Below, piece by piece: positions 8,902 through 17,536 of a stretch of DNA of 64,000 nucleotides (the stretch's first letter is position 1; the number at the start of each line of letters is the position of its first letter). The stretch is from UBA6136 sp044351045. Its GTDB lineage: Bacteria; Pseudomonadota; Gammaproteobacteria; Methylococcales; Methylococcaceae. The position numbers and the translations under genes were made by a program. Location: contig JBILGM010000006.1 in NCBI GenBank assembly GCA_044351045.1, positions 13,869-77,868 on the forward strand. Reading direction: 5' to 3'. The notes beneath the pieces are model-generated. The model was not told the origin of the DNA and did no database searches. It worked only from the letters and a program-made list of their open reading frames with translations.

Positions 8902-9094
8902 GATAGGAAGTCGCAAAGTTGCCGCATAATCGAGCAATGTTAACATGTAAGGGGCATTCGGACTGTCATTTCGACGCATCCTGACGAATCACCGGCTATC
9001 CCTCAAGACTCGTCCTGGGGGCTCCGAAGTCCTTAATTTACCGCCCCAAGCAGGGCACTTAATTGAATCCGTCTCCAGCCTCCCGATTTTTGAC

Positions 9095-10693
9095 ATGAGC
9101 ATCCCAACCAAGCCATCCGGCCAATTATTTGAGTACATACTGACCCACCACCGGGGGCTGTTCGCCACCCTGATTCTTCTACCCATCTCATGCGTTTACA
9201 GCGCCCTCGTATTTGTCCGCAACCACATCTTGTTTCGCCTGCGCTCGGCTCCAGCCCGTCATGAACAAAGGGTAAAAGACGTCATTCGGCAAATCGAGGA
9301 GTGGAAGAAGTGCGGGGCTCAGCAGAAATTATGTACCGCCCGCTCTGGCTGGCAGGCCATGAGCGAAATGGTGCCCAAATACAAGCTTTCCCGCAGAAAC
9401 ATCCAGATCGGCATGTATGACATCCTGAAAATCGACGAGACTCGACAGACTGTCCGGGTGGAACCCATGGCCAGCATGGGCCAGGTTTCCCGCAGTCTGA
9501 TCAGCAAGGGTTGGATTCTGCCGGTAGTGCCCGAACTGGATGACCTGACGGTGGGCGGCTTGATCATGGGCTTCGGCGTAGAAACCAGCAGTCACAAATA
9601 CGGACTGTTTCAGTACATTTGCGAATCGTTTGATCTCGTCACGGCCGAGGGAAAACTGCTGCATTGCAGCGCGGAAGAAAACACCGAGCTTTTCCACCTA
9701 ATCCCCTGGAGTCACGGCACGCTGGGTTTCCTGGTTGCCGCAGAACTCAAGATAATCCCCGCCCGCAAATATGTTCGGGTTGAATATCAACCAGTGCATA
9801 CGCTGGACGACCTGTGCGAAAGTTTCGACAAGGAATGCCGGGACGTCGAAAACAACGAATTCGTCGAGGCCCTGGTTTACAGCCGCAATACCGGCGTGCT
9901 CATGACGGGCGTCCTGACGGATGAAACCGGGTCTGACGGCGTCATCAACCACATCGGTCGCTGGTACAAACCCTGGTTCTACAAACATGTCGAGGACTTG
10001 CTGAAAAACAGCCAGCCCGCAGTGGAATACATCCCGCTGCGGGACTACCTTCATCGGCATACACGCAGCTATTTCTGGGCCATGGAGGAAATCATCACCT
10101 TTGGCAATCACCCACTGTTTCGCTGGCTGCTGGGCTGGGCGCTGCCACCACGCATAGAACTGCTGAAGTACACCGAAACCGAGACGACAAGACGCCTCAG
10201 GGAAAAACATCATGTCGTGCAGGATATGCTCATGCCGATGGCCTTACTCAAAGAGTCCATCGAATATTTCGACGATGAGTTTGATCTTTATCCGCTATGG
10301 CTATCCCCCATGGCCATCTTTGACAACCCACGGCACCTTGGTTTTATCCACCCCTATAAGACACCACAAGGCGGGGTGGATGAAATGTATGTAGACATTG
10401 GCGCCTATGGCACACCCCGAAAACGCGGGTTTGATGGCCGAACAGCCTTACCGCTGCTCGAGCGTTTTGTCATTGATCATCAGGGATATCAGGCCCTATA
10501 TGCCAAAACACTTTTGACCGAACAGGACTTCCGCCGAATGTTCGATCACTCCGCTTACGATCTGCTGAGGGAGAAACTCCCTTACTGCAAGCAGGCGTTC
10601 GGGGAAATTTATGAAAAAGTCTCATCGAAAGGTCGTATCTCCCCTGTGGAAATGCGCAAACTCAAATCCGGCGAAACCAGACGGCCACAATAA
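9095..10693 (+). CDS. Delta24-sterol reductase homologue (DHCR24-like FAD enzyme)
   Basis: A 532-residue FAD-linked oxidoreductase strikingly like vertebrate DHCR24, which reduces the C-24 double bond of the sterol side chain. The order of features is the same: an N-terminal membrane segment (about 20-42), the SSAPxxHEQRV-like block SAPARHEQRVKDVIRQ, the FAD-binding PELDDLTVGGLIMG (146-159) followed by SSHKYGLFQ, then PWSHGTLGFLVAAELKIIPA, YKPWFYKHVE, YIPLRDYLHRHTRSYFW and HHVVQDMLMPM. Bacterial sterols such as those of Methylococcus have saturated side chains, so this activity is expected. It is divergent from the sdmB-sdmA pair. The family is close to certain from the length and density of matches; the substrate is inferred. 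Confidence 0.9.
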   Translation: MSIPTKPSGQLFEYILTHHRGLFATLILLPISCVYSALVFVRNHILFRLRSAPARHEQRVKDVIRQIEEWKKCGAQQKLCTARSGWQAMSEMVPKYKLSRRNIQIGMYDILKIDETRQTVRVEPMASMGQVSRSLISKGWILPVVPELDDLTVGGLIMGFGVETSSHKYGLFQYICESFDLVTAEGKLLHCSAEENTELFHLIPWSHGTLGFLVAAELKIIPARKYVRVEYQPVHTLDDLCESFDKECRDVENNEFVEALVYSRNTGVLMTGVLTDETGSDGVINHIGRWYKPWFYKHVEDLLKNSQPAVEYIPLRDYLHRHTRSYFWAMEEIITFGNHPLFRWLLGWALPPRIELLKYTETETTRRLREKHHVVQDMLMPMALLKESIEYFDDEFDLYPLWLSPMAIFDNPRHLGFIHPYKTPQGGVDEMYVDIGAYGTPRKRGFDGRTALPLLERFVIDHQGYQALYAKTLLTEQDFRRMFDHSAYDLLREKLPYCKQAFGEIYEKVSSKGRISPVEMRKLKSGETRRPQ

Positions 10694-10972
10694 AACTTTT
10701 AAATGCTTGATATGTGGACTTCGCCCGTAGATCAAACGCACGCTCAAAACCAGTCGCCGCCATTTTTATGTGACAATTAAAGCGGCTGTCGACACTTTTT
10801 TGTGACCAATCCCTCGAATGTTGGCTATGTGAGTTGACGCGGATTTTATTCTTCGCAGGCTCAAGACCTACCGGCTGAGCGGGCTTTCCGTCGACACCCT
10901 CATCCGTCCTCGTCTGCATGACTTCCCTTAAACAACGGGCAGTCGATGCATCAACCCTTTCCGGAGTCATTC

Positions 10973-11650
10973 ATGGATTTTCAAGCAATTACCGACCAAC
11001 TACTCAAATCCGGCGAAGAACTCGCCAAAAAAGCCCAGGCGCTGGCAGAGGAAAAACTTCAGATCCCGGAAAGCGGTCCTGAACGTGAAAAGATGATGGA
11101 AAACCTCGGCAAGGGTGCTGCGGCGGGAACCCTTCTCGTTGCATTACTCGGAACCGGCGCTGGACGAAAACTGACCGGCACGACTTTGAAACTGGGTAGC
11201 CTGGCGGCGCTTGGGTCAGTGGCTTACCAGGCCTATCAGAACTGGCAAAGCAAGACCGGCGAAGCCCCTGGCACCCCCGTTAGCGAATTGAGCGGACCGG
11301 CTGCAGCGACTCGCAGCCTGGCCCTGCTCAAGGCCACCATAGCGGCGGCAAAAGCCGATGGACATATCGATGCAGCAGAGCAGGCTCGCATCGAACAACA
11401 ACTGTCCGCCCTCCCCCTTGATCGTGACAGCCAGGAATTTTTCAAGACCGAACTGAGCAAACCGCTCAACGCGAAGGATGTAGCCGCAGGAGCTGATTCA
11501 CCGGCGGCGGCGGCCGAAATCTATCTGATCTCCCTTGCCGTCATCGACAAGAAAAATGCGAAGGAAGAAACCTATCTGAAAAATCTCGCGACCGAACTCA
11601 AGCTTTCGGAAGAACTGGTTGCTCAATTGGTGTTGAGTACTAAAGCCTGA
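10973..11650 (+). CDS. yebE: YebE-like DUF533 inner-membrane protein
   Basis: 225 residues in the DUF533 (YebE) family, which shares the TerB-like helical fold. The N-terminal part is acidic and helical, a membrane-like glycine/alanine segment follows (GKGAAAGTLLVALLGTG, then LKLGSLAALGSVAYQAYQNW), and the C-terminal domain RSLALLKATIAAAKADGHID contains the metal-binding-like KADGxID motif of TerB proteins. The start at 10973 has GGAG 6 bases upstream; an in-frame start at 10946 is less likely. The function is unknown. A strong hairpin follows the stop codon. The gene is convergent with the DUF937-OmpA gene. Confidence 0.85.
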   Translation: MDFQAITDQLLKSGEELAKKAQALAEEKLQIPESGPEREKMMENLGKGAAAGTLLVALLGTGAGRKLTGTTLKLGSLAALGSVAYQAYQNWQSKTGEAPGTPVSELSGPAAATRSLALLKATIAAAKADGHIDAAEQARIEQQLSALPLDRDSQEFFKTELSKPLNAKDVAAGADSPAAAAEIYLISLAVIDKKNAKEETYLKNLATELKLSEELVAQLVLSTKA

Positions 11651-11671
11651 CCAAGGGGTTTTAGCAGGACA

Positions 11672-11703
11672 GAGGCGGCTCAGCGATTGCGCTGAGCCGC
11701 CTC
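11672..11703. terminator. Bidirectional hairpin between yebE and the OmpA-type gene
   Basis: A perfect 14-base inverted repeat (11672-11685 and 11690-11703) with a 4-base loop, GC-rich, placed between two convergent genes. There is no long T run on either side, so it may be a stem that stops transcription inefficiently or protects the RNA ends. Confidence 0.7.
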
Positions 11704-11753
11704 CTATTTGTGGTCCCTAGTAGGTTCGCGAGCCCGGAATCAGTGCTTGCGAA

Positions 11754-13712
11754 TCAGAAAAGATCCGATGCCCCCGAACTTGGATGGCGCTCCGCTGGCT
11801 TTGGTGCAAGTTTGGGCTTGGCTGAAGGGGCAGGCGCCGATTTGGTCGGTACCGCCGGCTTCTTCACCTCGGGAGTTTTTGGCGGTGCAGGTGTCTTACT
11901 GATCTGCGGAATCCATCTCCCTCCGCTAGGAGCACGTGACTTGGCTGGTTTATCAGCCCCAGCATCACTTCCGCCTGTCGAAGCGCCTCCAATTGTCTTC
12001 TTGCGTTTGGTAGGGTCAACACTTACAGGATCCGATGATGTGGACCTGGACGACTCCCAGCCACTTGAAACAGCCGTCGTGGACTCACTGATCCGTGGCT
12101 TAGACTTGGGCTTGCCTTGGGTCTTTAATTTTTTCGAAGAATTGCTTACCGAACCGTCCACAAGATCAGGATTAGCGAGGGGGCCGGTTTGGACCGTTTC
12201 ACTGGTCGAACCCGAACCCAAAGGGACAACGGGCACCAAGGGCTGAGATGGAGGTTCCACCACTAACGGCTGAGGGAAGCCACAGGGATTCTTCTCGTCG
12301 CAAACCTGAACCACCCTGAACTCAATTCGGCGGTTCTTAAACCGTCCATAGGGCGTTTCATTGCTGGCGACCGGCTGTTGACTGCCATAGCCCTTTACTT
12401 GCAGCATGTTGTCCGGCAATCCAGCCGCCGTCAATGCGATGCGCATGGAATTGGCCCGCTCCAAAGATAATCTCAGATTTGCAAGATCATTACCCTGGTT
12501 GTCCGTGTGGCCACCAATCTCGAAAACCACGGGCACGGCTAATTTCTTGGCCAGATCCACCACCCGGTTGACGATAACTCTGCTTTCTTCTGGAAATACC
12601 GAACTGCCCTCCGGGAAGCGAATGACCCAACGATTGAGAACTACAGCAAGATCATTGCCTTGATAATTGGGCGGCAAGGCAGACAAGGCAACCAGCGTCT
12701 GAAGATGGGACTCCTGGGCCAATTCGGTGTCTTCGTCTCCCAAATAGCCAAGCCGGAATCCCGGGCCTAACGCGGTCTTCAGACTGTTAAGCACACTTTC
12801 CCGGTCCTCGTTGGAAAGCCATCCACCCAACTTCAGGGTATTGCCTTCCAGACGGATATCGACACCGGGAATATTCAGTTGTGGCAACACCCGGTCCAGC
12901 TTGGAGAGCCAACCCGGAACGCCCACGGAAGGGTCTACCATGAGATTACCGTTCAGGCGTGACTGGCCGTAAAAAGTGAGCAATTGCTCGGTGATATTGG
13001 CCTTCATTCCGGCATCGGTAACAACACCAGTATATTCATATTGGCCACCGTCATTGCGGATGGTCAGCCTCGCGACGGGTTTGCCTGGCTCTGGCTCCGG
13101 GATTGAGGGCGCGAGTGTCTTGTCAGCGATAATTTCACGGGGATGAGCAACGATCTGTTTGATCTTAGATTGATTTTTCCAGACCTGGTAACCCAGAACA
13201 GCCGCCGTAACCAGCAGGGAAAGCACGCCGACAGACCACCACAAAAATGTATTGGATCTCTTCTCCTGAACTCGTCCCACCGGCTTGCCGGCAGGGGTTA
13301 CCAACTTGGAGACATCCCCATTCAGAAAAGCCTGAGCAGCCATCGGAATGTTGGTAGGAACGATGTCATCCGAGGTGAAAAAGCGAGACAAACGAGGAAT
13401 CACATAGGCCATGGCCGTTTTGACACGGGCATTTGCCATACCGAGATTCTTTCCGGCTTCGGAGATGGCGCCGGCGCCGATGACGCTTTCCAGGTCTTTG
13501 CCATCCAGAGGTTTGATGGCAACGGCATTATTGCGCCAGGAGCGAGGCAATTCGCCCAGACCCACCTGATCGAATCGATCAAAAAGCCCGTGCAGACCCC
13601 CGGATTTGGGATCGAACATGATCCTGATCGCTTCGGCCACCAGAGGCCCGGCCCTGTTTCCCAGACCAAAATTCTCTCCCGTCTCACGAACAATTTCATC
13701 CAACAAGGCCAT
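11754..13712 (-). CDS. DUF937 (YidB-like) domain fused to an OmpA C-terminal peptidoglycan-binding domain
   Basis: A 652-residue multi-domain envelope protein. Residues 1-135 resemble DUF937/YidB (repeated helical GMANARVKTAMAYVIPRLS). A single membrane segment is at about 155-177 (FLWWSVGVLSLLVTAAVLGY), preceded by basic residues, so the N-terminus should be cytoplasmic. A BON-like stretch follows (about 255-320), then an OmpA domain with FEIGGHTDNQG...NLRLSLERA...GYGSQQP and NRRIEFRV, which binds peptidoglycan. The last 150 residues are Pro/Ser/Lys-rich low complexity with no fold. It would link the inner membrane to the wall. The same YidB-OmpA architecture is known in some gammaproteobacteria; the long tail is less usual. 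Confidence 0.85.
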   Translation of the reverse strand: MALLDEIVRETGENFGLGNRAGPLVAEAIRIMFDPKSGGLHGLFDRFDQVGLGELPRSWRNNAVAIKPLDGKDLESVIGAGAISEAGKNLGMANARVKTAMAYVIPRLSRFFTSDDIVPTNIPMAAQAFLNGDVSKLVTPAGKPVGRVQEKRSNTFLWWSVGVLSLLVTAAVLGYQVWKNQSKIKQIVAHPREIIADKTLAPSIPEPEPGKPVARLTIRNDGGQYEYTGVVTDAGMKANITEQLLTFYGQSRLNGNLMVDPSVGVPGWLSKLDRVLPQLNIPGVDIRLEGNTLKLGGWLSNEDRESVLNSLKTALGPGFRLGYLGDEDTELAQESHLQTLVALSALPPNYQGNDLAVVLNRWVIRFPEGSSVFPEESRVIVNRVVDLAKKLAVPVVFEIGGHTDNQGNDLANLRLSLERANSMRIALTAAGLPDNMLQVKGYGSQQPVASNETPYGRFKNRRIEFRVVQVCDEKNPCGFPQPLVVEPPSQPLVPVVPLGSGSTSETVQTGPLANPDLVDGSVSNSSKKLKTQGKPKSKPRISESTTAVSSGWESSRSTSSDPVSVDPTKRKKTIGGASTGGSDAGADKPAKSRAPSGGRWIPQISKTPAPPKTPEVKKPAVPTKSAPAPSAKPKLAPKPAERHPSSGASDLF

Positions 13713-13871
13713 CTACGGGCTCTCCGCTTTCATATATTCATGGGTGAATGCCTACCAATTGTCTCCAATGATAACGGAACTCCATGATTTTGGCTGTCGT
13801 TCGGAACGCAGACTCAAGTGGTCTCTGGTTTAAACAATCGACAACACTTGCTTGCGAGAAGCCCTGCCGGT

Positions 13872-14723
13872 ATGTTCCCGTTGCCGTACTTTAGCCTTTT
13901 GATCATGATGTCAACCACTCACCTCTTCATTCCACTTTTCATGCTTTTACTGCTGCAGGCCGACCCGACCTCTGCAGAAGCCAAGTCAGCCGGAAAAGAT
14001 TCAATCAGTGCTCAATCCACTCTTTGTCGGGACTTTATCGTGGCGATTGATGCAGGGCACGGGGGCAAGGATGGCGGTGCATTGGGACCAAACGGCACAC
14101 TCGAGAAAGACGTGGTCTTCTCCATCGCAAAAATGCTGGTCACGCTCATACGCGAAGAAAAAGGGATGCGCAGCGTCATGGTCCGTGCTGGCGATAACTA
14201 CCTGGACCTTCGCAAACGTGCCGAAACGGCCCATGAAGCCAGGGCAGACCTTTTTATTTCCTTACATGCCGACGCCTATGAGGACAACATGACCCAGGGG
14301 TCTTCGGTTTTTACCTTGTCAGAGACAAGCGCTACCAGCGAAGCAGCCCGGTATCTGGCCGATCGCGAAAATGCAGCGGAGGTAGGCGGCGTTGACCTGA
14401 AAAAACAGGATGCCATCCTGGCCTCGGTTCTGGTGGACATGTCCAAAAACGCCACCCTTGAAGCCAGCGACAAGGCCGCCACCAGCCTGATCACGGCGCT
14501 GAAAAAGGAGTCCAAAGTACACAACCACCAGATCCAAAAAGCGAATTTCGCGGTATTGAGGTCACTGGATGTCCCATCGGTCCTGATAGAAACTGGGTTC
14601 ATCTCAAATCCCGAGGAAGAAAAAAGACTGCTGGACCCAAGGCACCAAGAACGTCTCGCACGAGCCGTTTTCAGAGGCATAAAGAGTTACGCCAAGGAAG
14701 CCATCCGTTCAGCGGTACCCTAA
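13872..14723 (+). CDS. N-acetylmuramoyl-L-alanine amidase, AmiC type (Amidase_3)
   Basis: A secreted zinc amidase that splits the bond between MurNAc and the peptide, used in daughter-cell separation. A hydrophobic signal segment (LFIPLFMLLLLQA) is followed directly by the catalytic domain: AIDAGHGGKDGGALGP with the first zinc His, the Glu in GTLEKDV, SLHADA with the second His, and the catalytic Glu in LIETGFISNPEE. There is no AMIN domain and no LysM. The start is uncertain: ATGs at 13872, 13905 and 13908 are all in frame, and 13872 was chosen because it leaves a normal-length signal peptide. It is divergent from the OmpA-type gene. Confidence 0.88.
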   Translation: MFPLPYFSLLIMMSTTHLFIPLFMLLLLQADPTSAEAKSAGKDSISAQSTLCRDFIVAIDAGHGGKDGGALGPNGTLEKDVVFSIAKMLVTLIREEKGMRSVMVRAGDNYLDLRKRAETAHEARADLFISLHADAYEDNMTQGSSVFTLSETSATSEAARYLADRENAAEVGGVDLKKQDAILASVLVDMSKNATLEASDKAATSLITALKKESKVHNHQIQKANFAVLRSLDVPSVLIETGFISNPEEEKRLLDPRHQERLARAVFRGIKSYAKEAIRSAVP

Positions 14724-14776
14724 GAGGCCATCACGACAGCCTCTTAGCCCGAATTCATTCAAAACCCCTCTAAACC

Positions 14777-15142
14777 ATGAATTCAAACAAGAAAAGCGAC
14801 TCCGGTCTGGTGTACTCCACAGAGTTCGGCCGCATGTGTCCCCAATGCCGAAACTCGCTCAATACCTGCCGCTGCCCAAAAAAGATGCCCCCACCAAAAT
14901 CGGATGGCATTGTGCGTATTTCACGCGAGACCAAAGGCAGAAGGGGTAAGGGCGTTACCGTTATTAGCGGTGTTCCCCTGAACTTAACGGAACTCGAAAA
15001 TCTGGGGCGGCAACTTAAGCAGCGTTGCGGAACAGGCGGCACCGTCAAAGATGGAACCATCGAAATACAGGGTGACCATCGTGATCTACTCCTTAGCGAA
15101 CTGGAAAAACTGGGCTGGGTCGTGAAAAAAGCCAGCGGATGA
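14777..15142 (+). CDS. yciH: YciH-type SUI1 translation initiation factor homologue
   Basis: A 121-residue protein of the bacterial SUI1/eIF1 family. The N-terminus has a Cys cluster (CPQC and CRC) that could bind zinc, followed by the basic loop RETKGRRGKGVTVISG and the eIF1 core ending LGWVVKKA. YciH in E. coli influences start-site selection and acts as a stress-linked inhibitor. The length matches the family. It follows the amidase by 53 bases and may be part of the same transcript. Confidence 0.9.
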   Translation: MNSNKKSDSGLVYSTEFGRMCPQCRNSLNTCRCPKKMPPPKSDGIVRISRETKGRRGKGVTVISGVPLNLTELENLGRQLKQRCGTGGTVKDGTIEIQGDHRDLLLSELEKLGWVVKKASG

Positions 15143-15227
15143 AACCCGACCGCCCCGGAGTCTTCAGCTGCTGCAGCGGCCTGTTTTCAGCCAGTTCACT
15201 TGTCCAGAGAATGGCCTCAAGCAAGTC

Positions 15228-15260
15228 TTGGGGCGGCACTGTGATTGAGTGCCACCCCAA
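15228..15260. terminator. Hairpin between the converging yciH and small secreted-protein genes
   Basis: Inverted repeat of 13 bases (15228-15240 and 15248-15260) with one mismatch and a 7-base loop. It lies between two convergent genes and can serve both directions. Confidence 0.6.
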
Positions 15261-15270
15261 AGCAGAGAGC

Positions 15271-15564
15271 TCAATTGGTCGGATAGAGCATGGAAGGCTT
15301 GAAATAAGCGGCTGGATATTTGGGATCCTCTACTGGCGCTGAAGCGGCGGTCTGCACGGCAGGCGCCGCTTCAGCATGGCTAGCCGAAGGTATGGGAGCC
15401 GCAGACACAGAACCGGAGGTTCTCTCAATCAAGGCCGGGTCACTGAAAAGCAAGGAAGGCTGAAAGTTATAGGCGGGGTATTGATCCTCGCTAGCGACCG
15501 CTACATTGACAACCACGGCTGCACTATAGAGAGAAATAGCGGCTAGAGACTTGATGAATTGCAT
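15271..15564 (-). CDS. Small exported protein with a duplicated YPAxxFxPSxLx motif
   Basis: 97 residues. The start at 15564 is supported by GGAGGTAAC just upstream; an in-frame ATG at 15780 adds 72 residues without a fit. An N-terminal hydrophobic stretch (SLAAISLYSAAVVVNVAVAS) looks like a signal peptide. The mature protein carries the same short block twice: YPAYNFQPSLLF after the signal and YPAAYFKPSMLY at the C-terminus, with an Ala/Ser-rich spacer. I do not recognise the family. The gene lies 178 bases downstream of fhs on the same strand. A periplasmic or surface-associated role is plausible but not shown. Confidence 0.72.
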   Translation of the reverse strand: MQFIKSLAAISLYSAAVVVNVAVASEDQYPAYNFQPSLLFSDPALIERTSGSVSAAPIPSASHAEAAPAVQTAASAPVEDPKYPAAYFKPSMLYPTN

Positions 15565-15742
15565 AGTTACCTCCATTCGATCAGACGTTTTATTGAATCC
15601 TGGGACGGCGGCCCTGCCGCTTGAATCCCATGTACCCGGCGGATATCGTCCATCGGCTACATACCCTCTCGAAAAACCCGTGTACTTTATCCGAATTTGC
15701 CCGGAGGAGGAATTCAGCGTGATGTAGTACATAGGCGAAAAG

Positions 15743-17416
15743 TCAGAAGAGCCCCATGATCTGGCCATGCTCATCCACATCGATGGCTTCCGCTGCCGGA
15801 ACCTTGGGCAAGCCGGGCATGGTCATGATGTCCCCGGCAATCGCCACCACGAAACCGGCACCATTGGCAAGCCGTACCTCGCGGATGTGGACATTATGTC
15901 CAGTGGGAGCGCCTCTAGCACCCGCATCGGTGGAAAAGGACATCTGTGTTTTTGCCATGCAAACCGGGTAATCGGGATGAAGATTACCCCACTGCTCCAC
16001 TTGTTGCCTTACCCTATCATCAGCGCTGATGGAAGCGGCACCATAGACCTTCGTCGCTATCGCCTCGATTTTGTTCCAGAGTGGTGCGTCTTTCTCATAA
16101 ACGAAGGCGTGGCGCCCTGGCTGCGCATCCACCTGCTCGGCAACGACCCTGGCAAGCTCCTTGGCACCTTCACCGCCCTCGGCCCAGTGCCTCGCAATCA
16201 CGGCCTTTACCCCGAGACTTTCGCACTGCTGGCGCAACCAGTCCACCTCTGCAGCCGTATCGAAATGAAAGTGATTGATCGCCACCACACACGGCAGCCG
16301 GTAATGCTCGCGGATATTGAGGACATGCTTTTCCAGATTGGCAAATCCTTTTGCCAGCGCTGCCAGATCCTCCTGATTCAGTGCCTCCCTGTTCACCCCG
16401 CCGTGGAATTTGAGCGCCCTGACCGTAGCCACCAGCACCACGACTGCAGGTTCCAGGCCCGCCATTCGGCATTTGATGTCTATGAATTTCTCGGCACCAA
16501 GATCAGCACCAAATCCTGCCTCGGTTACCACATAGTCCGCCAGCTTCAGGGCCGTTCGGGTCGCCATGACCGTATTACAGCCATGTGCGATATTGGCAAA
16601 AGGGCCACCGTGAATGATGGCGATATTGTTTTCGAGGGTCTGCACCAAATTGGGTTTTATGGCGTCCTTCAGCAGGGCCGCCATGGCGCCGTGCGCTCTC
16701 AGGTCGCGGGCATAGACCGGCGTTTTGGCATCAGCCTTATAGGCTACGATGATGCGACCTAAGCGCTGCTTGAGGTCTTGAAGATCGGTAGCCAGACACA
16801 GTATCGCCATGACCTCAGAAGCCACGACAATATCAAAACCGTCCTCACGCAAATAACCATTAGGCGTACCACCCAGACCGACAACAATCTTGCGCAAGGC
16901 CCGATCATTCATATCCACCACCCGCTTCCACTGGATGCGGCGAGGATCAATTTCCAAGGCGTTGCCGTGATTGATGTGATTATCGATCAGTGCCGACAGC
17001 AGATTATGCGCAACGCCGATGGCATGGAAGTCACCCGTGAAATGCAGGTTGATGTCCTCCATCGGGATCACCTGCGCATGCCCGCCGCCTGCCGCACCAC
17101 CCTTGACCCCAAAACAAGGCCCCAGAGAGGGTTCCCTCAAGCACATCACTGCTTTTTTGCCGATGCGATTGAGGCCATCGCCCAGCCCGACCGTTGTGGT
17201 GGTTTTACCTTCACCCGCTGGCGTCGGACTGATGGCGGTGACCAGAATCAGCTTACCGTCCGGCCGATTTTTGAGGGAATGAATGTAATCAAGCGAAAGC
17301 TTGGCCTTGAAATGTCCGTATGGATCCAGTTCCTGCGGGGGGATTCCTAGCGTCTCGCACGCCAGATCAATGATCGGGATCATTTTGGCCTGACGGGCAA
17401 TTTCAATATCGGACAT
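15743..17416 (-). CDS. fhs: Formate--tetrahydrofolate ligase
   Basis: A 557-residue enzyme that uses ATP to join formate to tetrahydrofolate. It has the nucleotide-binding loop TPAGEGKTTTTVGLGDGL, the LREPSLGPCFGVKGGAAGGG stretch, and the KFIDIKCRMAGLEPAVVVLVATVRALKFHGG block typical of FTHFS. In methylotrophs it feeds formate from methanol or methane oxidation into one-carbon folate and the serine cycle. The start at 17416 has GAGGAG 6 bases upstream; an in-frame start at 17449 is less likely. The small secreted protein gene follows on the same strand. Confidence 0.97.
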   Translation of the reverse strand: MSDIEIARQAKMIPIIDLACETLGIPPQELDPYGHFKAKLSLDYIHSLKNRPDGKLILVTAISPTPAGEGKTTTTVGLGDGLNRIGKKAVMCLREPSLGPCFGVKGGAAGGGHAQVIPMEDINLHFTGDFHAIGVAHNLLSALIDNHINHGNALEIDPRRIQWKRVVDMNDRALRKIVVGLGGTPNGYLREDGFDIVVASEVMAILCLATDLQDLKQRLGRIIVAYKADAKTPVYARDLRAHGAMAALLKDAIKPNLVQTLENNIAIIHGGPFANIAHGCNTVMATRTALKLADYVVTEAGFGADLGAEKFIDIKCRMAGLEPAVVVLVATVRALKFHGGVNREALNQEDLAALAKGFANLEKHVLNIREHYRLPCVVAINHFHFDTAAEVDWLRQQCESLGVKAVIARHWAEGGEGAKELARVVAEQVDAQPGRHAFVYEKDAPLWNKIEAIATKVYGAASISADDRVRQQVEQWGNLHPDYPVCMAKTQMSFSTDAGARGAPTGHNVHIREVRLANGAGFVVAIAGDIMTMPGLPKVPAAEAIDVDEHGQIMGLF

Positions 17417-17536
17417 GAAGACTCCTCTAGAAAATAACGGAAGAAGCATCCCACTCCCTCAGGGACAAATTCTGACGTGCGGTAAACCGCTCAGCCCTCG
17501 AACGACAGCATAGGGTCAATTAAACCGTACCTCTCT

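Noticed and set aside
15139..15342. 67-codon frame after yciH
   Set aside because: It runs through the terminator hairpin and the end of the opposite gene and has a Ser/Trp-rich, non-coding look.
15767..17350. Long plus-strand frames opposite fhs
   Set aside because: They mirror the third-position composition of fhs and carry no motif.
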